A stretch of 64,000 nt of DNA from Microdochium bolleyi (GCA_001566295.1 KQ964267.1:364837-428836); one strand, 5' to 3'. Shown: positions 1 through 12,654, numbered from the stretch's first letter. The notes: a model not told the origin generated them from the sequence alone. Program-made: numbers and translations.

Positions 1-216
1 TTCCGGCCCGCCCTCCTCGAGCTGGCCTGTCCATTCCATCTCGCCAAAGGCATAAGGGAACTCGACCGTCTCGCCGTTGTCGAAGGTCTCGGTCTGTCAC
101 AGCGGTGTTAGTGTCAGAATAGGATTTAACAATAGGATCCTCTCTCGACATACGAAACCACCGGCGACGACTGAGGTTACGGCCAGAAGGCCAGAGAGGA
201 CAGCGACAGCCTTCAT
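1..216 (-). CDS. Small secreted protein, 5' end only (runs off the left edge)
   Basis: Reading leftwards from ATG at 216, exon 1 (154-216) encodes 21 residues of a classic signal peptide (MKAVAVLSGLLAVTSVVAGG). It ends at a GTATGT donor. A 60-nt intron (94-153) has a CTAAC branch site and a CAG acceptor. Exon 2 (93 down to 1) stays open for 31 codons and is rich in Glu, Gly and Phe (TETFDNGETVEF near its start). The gene continues outside the window, so length and family are unknown. I recognise no domain. The signal peptide and the clean intron make a real gene likely. It does not show the VNI/VDI mature start of the seven-cysteine family found elsewhere in the window. Confidence 0.65.
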
Positions 217-1437
217 CTCGAATGCTTGTTGATAGGCTTGCTAGATCTGGGATGTAGTTGGAGGCTTTGAGGTGCAACTGATGCAAGTTGGCAAATACGA
301 GTGCTCAGAAGAGATGGCGGCTGCGCAATACTTATAGTTGGGAGGAGCTCCTTTCAAGCACCGCACTGGAGACAGGCGAGACTCGACACATCCATCAACA
401 GCACGTGCGTCTCAAAGGCGGAATTCTTTACTACCACTTCTCGTGCTTGGTGCCACCCTCCAGACCATACCGGCACCTTCCGTCTGCGCCGCGTTGATGC
501 TTCTCACGATGCTAATTTCGTCTTTATCCGGCTCTAGCTCATGAACGAGCTCGGCCAGAAGAAACGATTTGCCCCGCCAAAAGTGCCAGACAGGATCTTG
601 GCGAAAGACTCGGGACCGCAACAATCAAGGTATGGCAGAACCTTGCTACCGGGCAGTGAAATCCACCCCACGCGTCTAGGCCGAGATTCGAGAAGACGAA
701 AAGAGTATACTGGACCTGGTCACCGGGGGCCTTGGCGAGCCCATAGTATTGCCAGCGAGAGCCTGATGCGGCAAGTGGACTCCGTGACCTGGATATGCCT
801 GGCACTTTTCTCCACCCCGGTGGCTCAAGCAGATAATCTCGCCGCCAGCCCTACAGCACGATAGCATCCAGTTCCACACCCGTGGATCTTGTAACCTCTA
901 GTATAGAGCACAAGCACAGCACTTCTATGTCAAAGCAGCGGCGCATGGAGATCAAAAACTCTTGCTGCTCGATGGTCTTTTGAACATGGCTGTTTAGACT
1001 CTATGCATAAATCGCCTCAGGCGATAAAGCTCCTTGTCAAACGTCCACGCTCAACCCAGACATGGTCGTCGACAGTGTTATTGGCCCCCACCCAGCCCCC
1101 AGATCACCCAGGGATCACTCGCGCAATATACGAGATCCATCGTCCTTGGCGGCTGCCGAGCTTCCGTAGGGCTCGGTCCCGAAGTGTTCAGATAGCGAGC
1201 CCAGGGGCGAATTCATTCCTCCGCTGGTCCTCCGTGCATTGGCCCTCTGGTGCGGTCCGAAATTTCCGGGCAAAAAACGGACCGTAGGGCTGAGGAAGAC
1301 ATCTCGTGATGTTATAGCCTACAGCCTGGTTTCAGTATTGGGGCGTCATATGCCACTCGGGCGGTCTCATTCGTGGAAGATTCAGGCAATGACGGCATAT
1401 CTCACCGCTGGACATCCGTTGCCTCTGCTCTCTCCCA
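217..1437. other. Intergenic, 1.2 kb
   Basis: This stretch lies between the left-edge secreted-protein gene and the 3' end of the acetyltransferase gene. Short overlapping frames are present on both strands, but none has coding-like composition, splice structure or a recognisable motif. The first few hundred bases must hold the promoter of the left-edge gene; I see no clear TATA box. No repeat or RNA gene was seen. Confidence 0.5.
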
Positions 1438-3181
1438 TCACCTCTGCCCGGCGAGCTGCTCCATCCACCTCTGTAGGTCCCCCACGACCCTCTCTCCCAG
1501 CCCGACATCAACCGCACAGTCATGCCAGTTTGCACCCACAACCATCCCGCCCCCCACAACACTCACAGGCGAGAACTCGATGGCAGCAGCGGGCGTCTCG
1601 GCGCTCAGACCAAACTGTGCCCGAGTGATGGACCAGCTGGGGGCATCTTGTCCTTCAACACCACCATCACCGCCGCGGCCGCTCCCAGCAGCAACCTGTC
1701 CTACTTCCTTGTCTTGGCCGCCGTGCCTGCCACTGCCATTGAGCACGCCGATGTTGGTCACCAGCCACGTGAACAGCCGCGGCCGCCGCGCCATCTCCCG
1801 CATCGTGCCCTGCCAGTCGCCGACGTACTTGAAGATGCCCAGGATGTCGTTGCGCAGGCCGAGCGCGAGCTGGCGCGTGATCTCGCTCCGGGATCGGGTC
1901 GCGACTGCCCACATCTCTTCTAGGAGGTCTGGTGCGAGAAGCAGGGGGTGTTTATTGCCGCCGTGCAAGCCGTTTCCTGCCTTGTTGTCTTTAGCCTCCA
2001 GACCGGACTGCTGCTGCTGCTGGAATTTCGAACGTATCTTCGCCACGAGCGACACGTTGTACCTGTGCGGCAGCTGCGTCACATAATTCGCGACCGCGCG
2101 GTCCGCCGCTTCCCACGGCGCACCGGTCTCCGCGGGCGGCAGGTTCCGGCGGTGGTCCATGACCGTCGAGCTCTGGAACGCGGGCGCCACCGCCGCATCG
2201 AGCTGCCGCGCGAAGGAGAGCAGCGCGAGCCCGTTGACCAGTCCCGTCACCGTGGTCTGGTGTGCCCGGCACTGCGCGAGGATGGCACCCACTCCTTCTG
2301 CGTCAATGGCGAAGGCGCGGAACTGCGTCCTGTACGGCACGGCAGGAGTGTTGACCCGCACCGGACACCACCGCGCGACGGTCGGGTCGCGGTTGAGGAT
2401 CGGCGGGCGCAGCTCGCCCCAGAGGGTGCGCGTGAGGTGTTTGAGGTCCACGGGAAGCTTGGCTAGTTTTTCGATCGGGACGGGGAGGACTGGTGGGAGG
2501 GTAGGTAGTGTGAGGATGTTGCCGTCGAGGCCTGGTTTCGTGTCAGCACTGCCTGGGTTGCTGCGTGATGCCGTATCGTTCAGGGCCCTGACGAGGTCTT
2601 CGTGTATCACCCTCGCACCCGCGCCGTCGAACTGCGGGTGGTTCCACGTGAGCAGGACCTCCATCTCGGGTGCGTCGCTGCCTTGGCGGACCACCATCAT
2701 GGTCCAGTTTGGGCGTGAATCGACAGCGGGGTCCGGAAACTGCTCGTCGAGCTGCGCACAGAACAACTGCTGCACGGTCTGCGCCAGATCTTCGCCCTCG
2801 TCGAGGTACTGCCACTTGATGTGCTGCGCCAGGTCGAGGTGCGGGAGCTGCACCCACGAGGGCGTCTTTGAGTTGCAGTTCTTCATGCCGACTTGCAGCA
2901 TAGGATGCCGCATGATGATGTCCACGGCGGCGGCTCTGAACGCCTGCTCGAGCTGTGGTCGAGCGGCCGCGGGAGCCAGGCTGGGGGTGATCTTGTACCG
3001 GCAGGAGAGGCATGTTCCGCGGTACTGATCAAGCAGGTACATGGCCATCTGGTAGTTCTCGCTGCGTAGCACGGTGAGTGTCTCCCTGCGAGAAAAAGCG
3101 CCGCAGTGACGAGACTTACTTGATGCCAAACTTGCGCAGCACCCGCAGCTCCGCTGGAGGTGGCCGCGTAGTGGCGGTCAT
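1438..3181 (-). CDS. Alcohol acetyltransferase (AATase-like, condensation-type fold)
   Basis: Two exons, 3120-3181 and 1438-3061, give 561 residues. The start MTATTRPPP is followed by an RVLRKFG segment, and after a 58-nt intron by NENYQMAMYLLDQYRGT, the usual N-terminal signature of fungal alcohol acetyltransferases. An acceptor 24 nt upstream is also in frame but would make a 34-nt intron, so I prefer the longer one. The acyltransferase motif HxxxDG is present as HPQFDG at residues 162-167. The C-terminal part has the expected length. The enzyme would transfer acetyl from acetyl-CoA to an alcohol to make an ester; the substrate cannot be read from sequence. It is transcribed divergently from a methyltransferase gene 511 bp away, which hints at shared control. 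The family assignment is strong; the biological role is not. Confidence 0.82.
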
Positions 3182-3692
3182 GGTTGCGGAATGCGACTCG
3201 GACACGATCTTGTTGGTCTAATGGGAGACGATCTGCTGCATTCTTGTAGGCTGGAGATGAGGACCGAGGTCTGCCCTTGAATAGGGAGAGGGCTTGACGC
3301 GTCAGGGCTAATCTGACATAAGACGAGCCAGCTACGCTCAACTTAGCCCGCCAGGGGTTCGCTCGTACACGCTAGCTCGAGCCGTTCAGCTGTCAGCTCC
3401 ATCCAGGATCAGCACACTGAGAGTGCCCTTATAACAAGGTCACAATAAGGCAAGCGTAGCCAATCACGCATGTTGGTCACTTCGGCCGAGCCTCTTTTCA
3501 GCAGCATTTCCAAATCCTGGAGACTTGCCTAACACGGCGGAACTGCTCATCCATGCGTCAGGTCACACCAAGCTAAAAGATGACATCCGGCCATGACAGA
3601 CATAAAGCGACGTGTGCCCTAGAACCCCTCGTAACCTACCTCTCTCTCTATCACACTAACAGCGGAGTTCATCCAGTACGAGAATCAACATC
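3182..3692. promoter_or_regulatory. Shared divergent promoter of acetyltransferase and methyltransferase
   Basis: The 511 bp separate two ATGs pointing away from each other, so both promoters must lie here. The right half ends in a pyrimidine-rich leader (CCTCTCTCTCTATCACACTAA) before the methyltransferase ATG. I see no clear regulator binding site. Confidence 0.5.
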
Positions 3693-4625
3693 ATGACGAC
3701 CGCCTCCCCCGCGCCGCCGGCCACCGAGTCGGGCTACGAGCCGACGACTTTCTGGACCGCGCCGAAGCGCAACTTCCGCTCCTCGGCCCGGCTGCACATG
3801 CAGCACGCCCTCTTCCAGAAGACTATCGCCAACCAGCTCCTGCACCCTGCCATCGACGCCTCTCTATCGTTCCTCACGCCGTTCCGCCTCGCGGACCTCG
3901 GCTGCGGCAATGGCGTCTGGCTATCCGACCTGCACGACTCGCTCATCGCCCGGGGCATCACGACACACCAGCTTGACGGCTTCGACGTCAACCCGGTCAA
4001 CTTCCCGCCCGCGCACACCCTCCCCGCGGCGGCGGCGGACGGGAACATCCGGCTCCGCACGCTTAATGTCCTCGAGGACCACCCGGAGCTCGAGGGCGTA
4101 TACGACGTCGTGCATCTGCGCGCGTGGTGCTCCATCGTGACAAAGAACGACCCCTCGCACACCATCGCCGTCGCGATGCGCATGCTCAAGCCGGGGGGTT
4201 ACATCCAGTGGGAGGAGACACGGGTCGACAAGCAGACCTGCTCCGCGGGTCCCGATGCCGCACCTGCGTCCGCGGTAGCGACTGAGACGATCATCAAGAT
4301 CATCTCCGCGGGCGGCGCGGCGCTGGGGAACACGTACACCTTCCTTGGCAGCCTCGGGGAGCACCTATCCAAGGGCGGATTCACAGAAGTCACAAGTAAG
4401 GAGTACGCCAAGAGGGGCGTGGACCTGAAGGCGTGGACCGAGGACTATCTCATGGTCTGGGAGGAGCTGCCGGACCTCATGCCGAGCAGGGCCCAGGCGC
4501 CCAACTCGCCGGTCACGAAGGAGAGCTTTACGGAGCTGTTTGGGAAGTGTGTCGTTGAGACCGAGAGGGGAGTCGTGGTGCATCAGCAGGGCGTTGTTGT
4601 CGTGACAGGGAGGAAGCCGTTGTAG
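3693..4625 (+). CDS. SAM-dependent methyltransferase (class I)
   Basis: An intronless ORF of 310 residues. The SAM-binding motif I is LADLGCGNG at about residues 66-74, followed by an acidic segment after the second strand (DGFDVNP). The later motif around VYDVVHLRAW and the post-motif LKPGGYIQWEE are typical of class I Rossmann methyltransferases of the fungal secondary-metabolism type. There is no signal peptide or membrane segment, so it is probably cytosolic. The substrate is unknown. It sits head to head with the acetyltransferase and is followed in the same direction by an MFS transporter, an arrangement often seen in small tailoring/export groups. The start is the first ATG of the frame and lies behind a CT-rich leader. 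Confidence 0.85.
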   Translation: MTTASPAPPATESGYEPTTFWTAPKRNFRSSARLHMQHALFQKTIANQLLHPAIDASLSFLTPFRLADLGCGNGVWLSDLHDSLIARGITTHQLDGFDVNPVNFPPAHTLPAAAADGNIRLRTLNVLEDHPELEGVYDVVHLRAWCSIVTKNDPSHTIAVAMRMLKPGGYIQWEETRVDKQTCSAGPDAAPASAVATETIIKIISAGGAALGNTYTFLGSLGEHLSKGGFTEVTSKEYAKRGVDLKAWTEDYLMVWEELPDLMPSRAQAPNSPVTKESFTELFGKCVVETERGVVVHQQGVVVVTGRKPL

Positions 4626-5465
4626 GGGGGCCTTGGCTCGAGGAGGTTCCGGATTAATTCAGAGAGGTGTGTTTGACGTGCACTAATTTACTTGTTCACC
4701 AAACGTCCATAAAGGTAGTGTGGCGCATGGTCTACAGGCCAGGCGAATGGATGTACGTGATTGAACTCGTGCTGAGTGAGACCCGGCTCACTCTGACCAT
4801 ATTCTGACTCTGCAGAGTTGCAGTGTGAGACAAGAGGTTAGCGGTCATGGGTGGTGCCAATGTGCCATGATACTCAGGGAGTGGCTGCTCAGATACTCAA
4901 AGTGTCCCCCAAGGCACAACATGGTTGACCGATCACACCTTTGCGACATGGCCAATCACAAGTACGTTCTCTCCGATCTCGAACTCCGAACATAACCCCA
5001 GGACCCCTGCCGATGAAGTGAGGGGAAAGCCATCGTGGAGTTCCGCACGCGGAGGAGCTGACTAAAGCTAACCAGTTGCAGGAGAAAAAGAAGACAAGCG
5101 TGTGCCTGGCCCCGAAAAGCGGAACAGCTCCGATCGTGTTTTGGGCCCCGAGCCTCGATATTCTCCACTCTGTACGGGAATAAGCTGCCGAAACGTTGCT
5201 TCCCGCGGAGCCCGGCGGAGTTCAAGGCCCGCTTTCACTGGGATCAGCGCCGGCCCCTGGGACTGGAATTTTCTCTGTCGGTTGTGACTCTTTCGCCGAG
5301 GCTGTGACTTCAGCATCACCGTCAGGTTATCAACACCGGCGGTTCCCAGGGTTCCAATGCGTTCGCAGTCGAAGGCACAGACACCGGACACCCAGCTGTA
5401 GGATCTCGCGCGTCCTTTCATCGCCTACTCCGTGCCCCGGGCCGTGCTCCTCTGCCACCAGCGCC
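4626..5465. other. Intergenic, 0.84 kb
   Basis: This spacer holds the 3' end of the methyltransferase transcript and the promoter of the MFS gene. The last 80 bases are C-rich and look like a fungal 5' leader. No ORF with coding character was seen. The frame of the MFS protein stays open for about 270 bases upstream of its ATG, but that extension has no transporter-like sequence. Confidence 0.45.
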
Positions 5466-6883
5466 ATGGCCTCCGAGACGACAGCACCTGTGACGCTTGG
5501 CGATGCCACGCCGGCGCCCTACGGCGTCCAGGAGAAGACAGCCGCCGCCGACAGCGCCTCGCCCGGCAACAGCAGCAGCAGCGGCGAGGACAGCGACTGC
5601 CACAACGACGACACCCCCCCGGACGGCGGCGCGCCGGCGTGGCTCTGCGTGCTGGGCGCCTGGTGCGCGTCCTTTGTCAGCTACGGCTGGATCAACTCGA
5701 TCGGCACCTGGCAGGAGTACTACCAGAACGGGCCCCTGAAGGCCTACTCGCCCAGCCAGATCTCGTGGATCACGTCGCTCCAGGTCTTCTTCATTTCCTT
5801 CCTCGGCCCCGTCATCGGCCAGGTCTATGACCGCGGCGGGATGCGCCACCTGATCCGCGTCGGCTCCTTCATGCACGTCTTTGGGCTCATGATGGCCTCG
5901 CTATCCACCGAGTACTACCAGATCCTGCTCTCGCAGGGCGTGTGCAGCTCGATCGGCGTCGCCATGGTCTTCGTCTGCGCCTTCAGCACCATCAGCGACT
6001 GGTTCCTCAAGCGGCGCGGCCTGGCCTTTGGCGTGCTCGCCACGGGGTCCAGCCTGGGCGGCGTCATCTTCCCCATCATGACGTCGAACCTCATCAAGAC
6101 GGTCGGCTACGGCTGGGCCATGCGCATCGACGCCTTCCTCATCATGGCGCTGCTCGTCGTGTCAAACCTCACGGTGCGCTCGCGCCGCGCGCCCAGGCCG
6201 GTCAAGCTCAACCGCGAGTCCCTCGCCAGGCCGTTCACCGAGGTCACGTTCAACCTGCTCGTGCTGGGCTTGTTCCTCATGCCCTTTGGCATGTACGTGC
6301 CCATCACGTACCTCCCCGTCGCCGCGCAGGGCGAGGGGCACGTTTCGTCGGCGATGGCCATCAATCTCGTGTCTTTCTACAACGCAGCTAGGTACGATAC
6401 CCCCCTACTCCGCCGCCCCTGATGACCATTCAATACTAATTTTCCCGATTCCACAGCCTCTTCGGTCGCCTCGGCTCCGGCTGGCTCTCGGACCGCTACG
6501 GCAAGTACAACATCTACATCATCTGCGGGTACCTCTCGGGCATCCTCGTGTTGGGCATGTGGATACCCGCGAGCACCGAGGCCGCCGTCATCGCGTTCGC
6601 GCTCCTCTTCGGCCTCGCCTCGGGCGCCTACATCTCCCTCATGGGCGCCTTGGTCCCTTGCATCAGCCCCATGGAGGAGATCGGCTACCGCAACGGCATC
6701 ACCTTCCTGAGCTCCGCCATCGGCGGGCTCATCACGAGTCCCATCGCGGGCATGATCCTGGTGACTCCCGCGGGGTGGACGGGGTTGAAGCTGTTCGCGG
6801 GCGTGTTTCTGTTGGCGGGGACGACGGGGGTGGTGTTTGCGAGGGTGTCGAGGACGGGGCTGAAGCTGGATGCGATTTTCTAG
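5466..6883 (+). CDS. MFS transporter, monocarboxylate (MCT) type
   Basis: Two exons, 5466-6391 and 6457-6883, encode 450 residues. The N-terminal ~55 residues are hydrophilic and Ser/Asp-rich. The PPDGGAPAWLCVLGAWCASF segment that opens the first transmembrane helix is the hallmark of fungal monocarboxylate-type MFS proteins. The first half has six helices, and a loop around FLKRRGLAFGV follows helix 4. The intron has a GTACGA donor, a TACTAAT branch site and a CACAG acceptor. It interrupts the codon before LFGRLGSGWLSDRYGK, the cytoplasmic motif at the start of the second half. The family moves small organic acids or related solutes across the plasma membrane by proton coupling. It may export or import the product of the neighbouring acetyltransferase/methyltransferase pair, which is inference from position only. 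Confidence 0.87.
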
Positions 6884-9800
6884 AAAGTCGTGAGGGATGT
6901 AGCATGGATGGAGAAAAAGAGACCTGGTGAGGACACCAAGGGCAAGGAGGCAATCGCGACCGAGAATGCTTCGGAGCGCGGCATCATTCTTGGTTTGGAA
7001 TAAATTGCATATCAAGCGAAAGTATCAGCGTTTTATTAGAATGAATGCATCCTTTCAGAAAGTTCATCCTACCGTACAAGACACCTTCGATTGCCACGAC
7101 ACGATTCAAAAAAAAAACCTGTGGCAAGTCAAAGTGGACTAGGACGAAAGCTGCGTTCCTGCTCTGGACATCGTCCTCGCACCGACATGGGGAAGTGTGC
7201 CAAACCTAAAACGCTTGTTGCAAAGTCGAAGTCTCCTCGCAAATCCGATATGCGAATGCGACGACCTTCCCACTCTGGTGGAAAGAAGGGAGATGTTCAT
7301 GTGTGACTGTCTTTCAAGCACCACTGCGACTGAGAATATCTGAACGTGTGGTTGGGCTTGGCCAACAACGTCCCGATTCCATGAATCCTAGTCTTTGCAC
7401 ATGCAGCTGTGGAGTACGAGAACGCCGGTGTCACTCACTCCCTTTGAGCACTGGCATCGATCCAGCGCTTCTCCCAGCTCTTTAGGTATGCTTGCATGTC
7501 TAGCTGACTGGCAGAGGGTATGTGCTGGACGATTCGCTCGGACCGCTGGTCGGTAGCAAGGTAGATGTGCAGTGGGCTTTGTTGTCCGAGGATCCACAGG
7601 GCGAAGGGGGTGACGGAGTCAGACGAGCTAGTACGAGCACAGGTTGCATGTGTCAGTGGCATGGAAAAGCCTGCATGTGTGAGTGCCTGTACTCGGTGCC
7701 TACTGACCTCTGTTGTGCGTTGTTTGCAGAAGGCATGTCCTGGCCGGAGTGGTTCCTGTACTGACCCTCGAGCCTTAAGGTGTAATCAAGACTGGTGGAA
7801 GGTCAGCCTGGCAAGAATAGGAAGGGCGCTCAGCTTCCTTGAACACGACCAGGGAGAAGCAGGAAGGCAATTACTTGCCCTGTATTGTAGATGAGAACAG
7901 ACGAAGAGAGTTTGCAGTTTGTGAAGAAGGAGATGCACTCAGGCTTGAGTCCGGCTGCGACTCGCTACCTTACTTATACGGCGAGCCACAGCCCTGAGAA
8001 CGGGTTGAGACACGTACAGTACGCTGGGGTATGTATTTGAATGATTGGACAGTGCCTGCGCCCGAGTCATCATGCGCGCCCTGTTCTCGCGAGGATGGAC
8101 AGGAATCCGCCTGAATCTTCCTGTTCGTTGCCATTGAGTTGACCGGCCTAGCAGAGAAAAGCCGGACATGCAGGTACGGTCCGGTCTGACCGGTGAGGAC
8201 GCTGAAGTGCCGCGTGTGATTAGTGCATCCGGTCCTTGTGGCTTGCTGTTCTTGGGGAAGTCGGGGCCCACACCGGTGAGAGAGATCAGACAGCGAGTGT
8301 CATGGCACGCTCCTGAAAATGAATGTCGTGCATACCCCTATGACGATGCAGAGCCTTGGTGGCAGTCGTCGCAACTGGGTTCGTCAAGGATGTCTTTTCG
8401 AAGACGGCGCAAGCAAGACTCCAACTCTATCACCATCCACTCTGTCTCTCACAATCCCCTTCTGGCAATGCGTTGCGCCGTCATATTCCGTACCCGCGAT
8501 CTGCTTTACTGCAAACCCTATCTCATCTCAGGCGGGCTTATCTTGGGGCAATGATATTCTGGATGGGCCGGTGCAAGGCGTCTGGCGCCTCTTGGGACTG
8601 CAGATCTGCATGCAGGGATTACACTCTGGGGTGCGCCGGACACGATCGTGCCCAAGGAGCAGGTTATTATGTTTGCGCATAGACGATCTGATAGGTGCAC
8701 ATAGTTCCACCTGTGCATTTCCAGCTACAGGGGTGACTACAGAGATGTCAAAAGGGACGTCAAGATCTGCTTAAGAGAGTTTCCAACAGAGCCTATTGAA
8801 GTCCTGGTAAACTTCCAAAATCCTGCCAGAGAACGAAAAGAAAGAGCCTCCCCACAACGCTGTTTACAAGTACAACAGGAGTACCTTTCAGCTTCAGGTG
8901 ATGAAACCCGCATTGTGGGGGGTGGGCTTATCGATATGGAATATAGATGTGGGGTTGTAGTAGCCTTATCACTCTCATGACCTGATTGGGGTCAAAAGGC
9001 GATCCTAGGGTACCCAAAGGTGCGCAAATGTCAAGCGTACCCTACATTGCTTCCTCGAAGTAGTAGGGGCTGAGTCCGGGCTTACCGCGCAGCGTCCCGA
9101 TGGGAGCCTGGACCCAGAAAAAGCCGACAGGTGTGCAGCTGCCAAGCGACACTCTCCCCGCACCCAGGACGTACTATTCAGTTCGAGGAAAGGACGGACC
9201 CCTTGGGAGTTTTGGCGATTCATAGCTTTCAGGGCATGCCGCATATCCATACTGGCTACTGGTCAACACCGGAGAGAGAAGAGAGAAGTTATGTAGTATC
9301 AGCCCCCCTCGGTCCGAGATCCGCGTGCATGAGCGCATGAACCACCACTCGTGCTGTCATGGACAAGAATGTATGGCACGGATGGGCACATTCAAGGGAC
9401 TGGCGTGGGTGGTATTATCCCTGTGCCCAGCATGGGAATGCCTGCAGGAACCAGGCGACGGTGCAGATGGCACAGGCCAAGAAAGAAGTGTAGGCGAGGA
9501 TTTCAAAGCCGTCAAGCGTCCAGAAAAGCACTGCTATGTACTCGCCACTGCGGAGAGCTCTTCCAAGCCCACCACCCTCGAAGAAGTGCGCCAGCATCGG
9601 AGGCATATCGCAGGGTTCGTGGGCCCTGCGGTGGCTGCACTACTTGGAGGCATGCCGGATCGCCATTTTCCCCATCCTGTCCACTATCGGTGTGCCTTCT
9701 GCAAGGGCATGTTGCATAGTCAGCGTTGGCTATCGGTCTCAAACGCGATATGATGTCTCATTCAACGCATCGGTTACGTTTCTCTGGCCTGAAGTTATCT

Positions 9801-10282
9801 TTGCAGACCTAACACACTAAGGGTTGAGCACAAGAGAGTGCCGATCATGTCGTTAGCGATCCTCGGTCTAACAATACCCGATCTCTGTGAAGGGAGAGGA
9901 GAAGGGGGGGGGGGGGGGGGGGGTCCCGAATCAACATTGTCCTTGCTATTCATATACTGTAGGCAAATCGGTTGGACTTGCAATCTGCGACTACGTTATG
10001 AAATCCCAGACACAAACACACAAATTAGATTCTAAGCTCGGCCGGTCACTACGTCATGGCAGCAATATACGTGATACTCACATTGCTCGTAAGTTTTGAG
10101 TCAAGACGTTTCCCCTCTATCGCGCCATTAACCCTCGCAAAACACCCAGTTGCTAGTTTCATGGTTCTGCCACAAGCTCAACCCTCATAACTGACGAATG
10201 TCAAGGGACTCTCCTGACGAGTAGCACCCAACCCGTGCGTCCACAGAGGTCCAGCCTGTCGTAGCCCATCTCAGACTCCCTC
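6884..10282. other. Gene-free stretch, 3.4 kb
   Basis: No gene could be supported. Open frames on both strands are short and overlap each other. A minus-strand frame at 9415-9606 is hydrophobic and could be a remnant of a membrane protein, but I cannot assign it. A run of 20 G lies at 9904-9923 and a short A run near 7108. The region lies between the ends of two convergent genes (MFS and fet3), so it need not hold a promoter. Confidence 0.45.
9904..9923. repeat. Homopolymer run, 20 consecutive G
   Basis: An uninterrupted poly-G tract preceded by G/A-rich sequence. Such runs are prone to length error in sequencing and can form four-stranded structures in G-rich DNA. Nothing nearby suggests a function. 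Confidence 0.9.
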
Positions 10283-12654
10283 TCATCTCGATCCATCAGG
10301 CCCAACAGCAGCGACACTGGGCTGTGCCTGACCACTAGTCTTTGTGACACCACCACTACCGCCCTCGTCGCTGGTCTCACTAGGAGCCAGGACGCCGCTG
10401 CCGTTCTGGGCGAGCGCGGCCGCGGGCACGGCGGGGTCGTCCGCGAGCCCGTACCAGATAACGACAATCACGCCGAGGATGCCGCAGATGCAGCTGAACA
10501 CGAGGGCAACGATGCCCCGCGTGGTGAATCTGTATCGTTATCACCGAGTGTTAGCATGATCTCGCCATTTTTGCGGACCTTCAATGCCCGGTCACCAGCC
10601 ACTGCTTAAGTAAATCACGCGGGCTGCCGAAGGCATCCAAAAAAATAGAAACAGGTTGTCACTTACCCTTCAGGGAGCGGCGCCGGCGGGGTCGGCTGCC
10701 CGCTCAGGTCGAACAGGTCGACGGTGTTGCCCGCGGCGTTGCCCGCGACGGGAATCTTGTCGGCGGCGCAGGCAGCGAGGTGGTCCGGCGGGATGGTGAT
10801 GGTCTTCTGGAGCTCGAGCGGCGCCTCGATGAACGTCGCCACGAGGCCCGAGATGACGTGCCACTCGATGTGACAGTGGAAGAGCCAGACTCCTGTTTTT
10901 GGGAGGACGACGGACGTGTCAGTGAACACGCTCTCGAAAGGGTGGATCCGTGCAGTTTCAGGGGATATTCTTCCGTGTACGTCGAAACTCACCAGCATTG
11001 TCAGCCTTGAACCGCAGCACAATGTTGCCGTTGGGATACAGTACCATCGTGTCGCGCCGCATCGGCTTGGCGGGGAAGTCTGCGCTCGTCGCGTTACTGT
11101 CTTCGAACGTCCCGCCTTCCTCGTCGGAGCGGTACAGCGCCTGGAAGTTGTGCCCGTGCAGGTGGAACGGGTGGCGGCCGGAGTCGAGGTTGTTGACGAC
11201 GATCTGCACGATGCTGTCTTTGGCGAGGACCATGGCGTGCGTGTACTCGCCGTAGATTTGGGGCGAGGTGGCGCTCGCACCCGAAGTCAGGGCCGTATAG
11301 AGCGTCGGGACCTTGGGGTGCTTGTAGGTTATGTTGTTGAAGAAGGCGCTGTTTTAGAGATGTGGTGGTTAGTGATGACACTATTTTGTGGGTGTTCTTT
11401 TGAGGGATCACGAGGAGAGCGCATGGAGGTCACGCTAGGGGGCAGGACTGACTAGTTGGCACCGTCTGAGAGGTCGTTCATGATGACGTTGAGCTCGTAG
11501 TTCTGGTCCGGCTCGGGCAGGATTGCCATCTGGTCCTGCGGCACGAGCTTCATGTCGTCGAAGGGGTTGAGCTCATCCACGAGCGCCGGGTCTGGGAAAT
11601 CGGCGGTGTCGTTGTATGTGAGCCATGCTGTCACGTTGTAGTTGAGTCCATCGGGGAGGGCATCAAAGAGTGACTGGGGGTGTTGGACGTAATTAGCTGA
11701 CAAATCTCCTCAGGTATTGTTGTGGATGCCACAGCAGCGGAACTCACCGTGTCCATGCTCGCCACGAGCGGGAAGTTGGCCGAGGTGTCGTTCTTCGTCG
11801 TCACCAGGAAGCTACACCTCTGCGCAGCGGACAGGTAGATCATGTCTGCCTCAGCCGGCTCGGTGTACACGCCGTCCACCTCCACGATCTGCATCTTGTG
11901 GCCCTCCATCCAGACATACTGCCCCGCGAACGCGCCTACGTTGATCACGCGGACCTTGTACGTCGTGCCGGGCCGCACGGGGACCTTGAGGTTCTGCGTC
12001 TCGTTCCACAGCGCGGCGTCGGGCACAGGCTCCGCGCCGGTCGGGTTGCCCTTGTACATGAAGCCCGCGATCAGGTCGTTCATGGGCGCGTGGTACCAGT
12101 CCGACACGCTGAGGACAATCTCCTCCGAGTAGAGGTCCTTGTGCGGGTCCTTGGGGTCGTTGATGATCAGCGGGCCGCGCAGGCCGTCGGGGTACTGGCC
12201 CTTGTTGTGCGAGTGGTACCAATATGTGCCCGGTTGTTGGAGCTGTAAAAGGCATGTCAGAATCTACCCTGTTTTAAGGTGCTGACTGGATCTGTGGTTG
12301 GCTACTCACTGTGAAGTTGTAGGTAAAACGCTGTCCGGGGGCGACGGCACATTGCGAAACCTGGACAGGTCCGTCCATGTGCGTCTCGTTGCCCATGAAG
12401 AGGCCATGGAAATGCAGCGAGGTGTCCTGGTCGCCGAGCGAGTTGAGCGTGTTGACGATGATGCGGTCGCCCACGTCGCCGCGGATTGTGGGAATCGGCC
12501 ATTGGCCGTTGATCCCGATGACCTGCCGCTCGAACTGGCTGTCGGGGTTGGCGGACACCCAGCCGATCTCGAAGTCGTAGGTGATGGTCTTGGTGAAGGA
12601 CAAGGGCAGTGCCGAGAGCAGCAGCAGCCGCTTGAAGAGGCTCGGGGAGCCCAT
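10283..12654 (-). CDS. fet3: Multicopper ferroxidase Fet3
   Basis: Six exons (12310-12654, 11748-12242, 11453-11673, 10993-11348, 10667-10892, 10283-10529) give 629 residues. A signal peptide (MGSPSLFKRLLLLSALPLSF) is followed by three cupredoxin domains. All four copper-site histidine clusters are present: HFHG (81-84), WYHSH (ending at 127), HPFHLHGH and HCHIEWH. Unlike laccases, it has a C-terminal transmembrane helix (about 25 residues from GIVALVF to WYGLA) and a short cytosolic tail, the topology of Fet3 ferroxidases. Fet3 oxidises Fe(II) to Fe(III) at the cell surface and passes it to the permease Ftr1, which is encoded divergently next door. Exon joins were set by keeping these motifs in frame. 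The third intron uses the weaker donor GTCAGT. Confidence 0.93.

Noticed and set aside
9415..9606. Hydrophobic minus-strand frame resembling a membrane-protein fragment
   Set aside because: Only 63 codons, no family recognised, and flanking frames do not join through clear splice sites.
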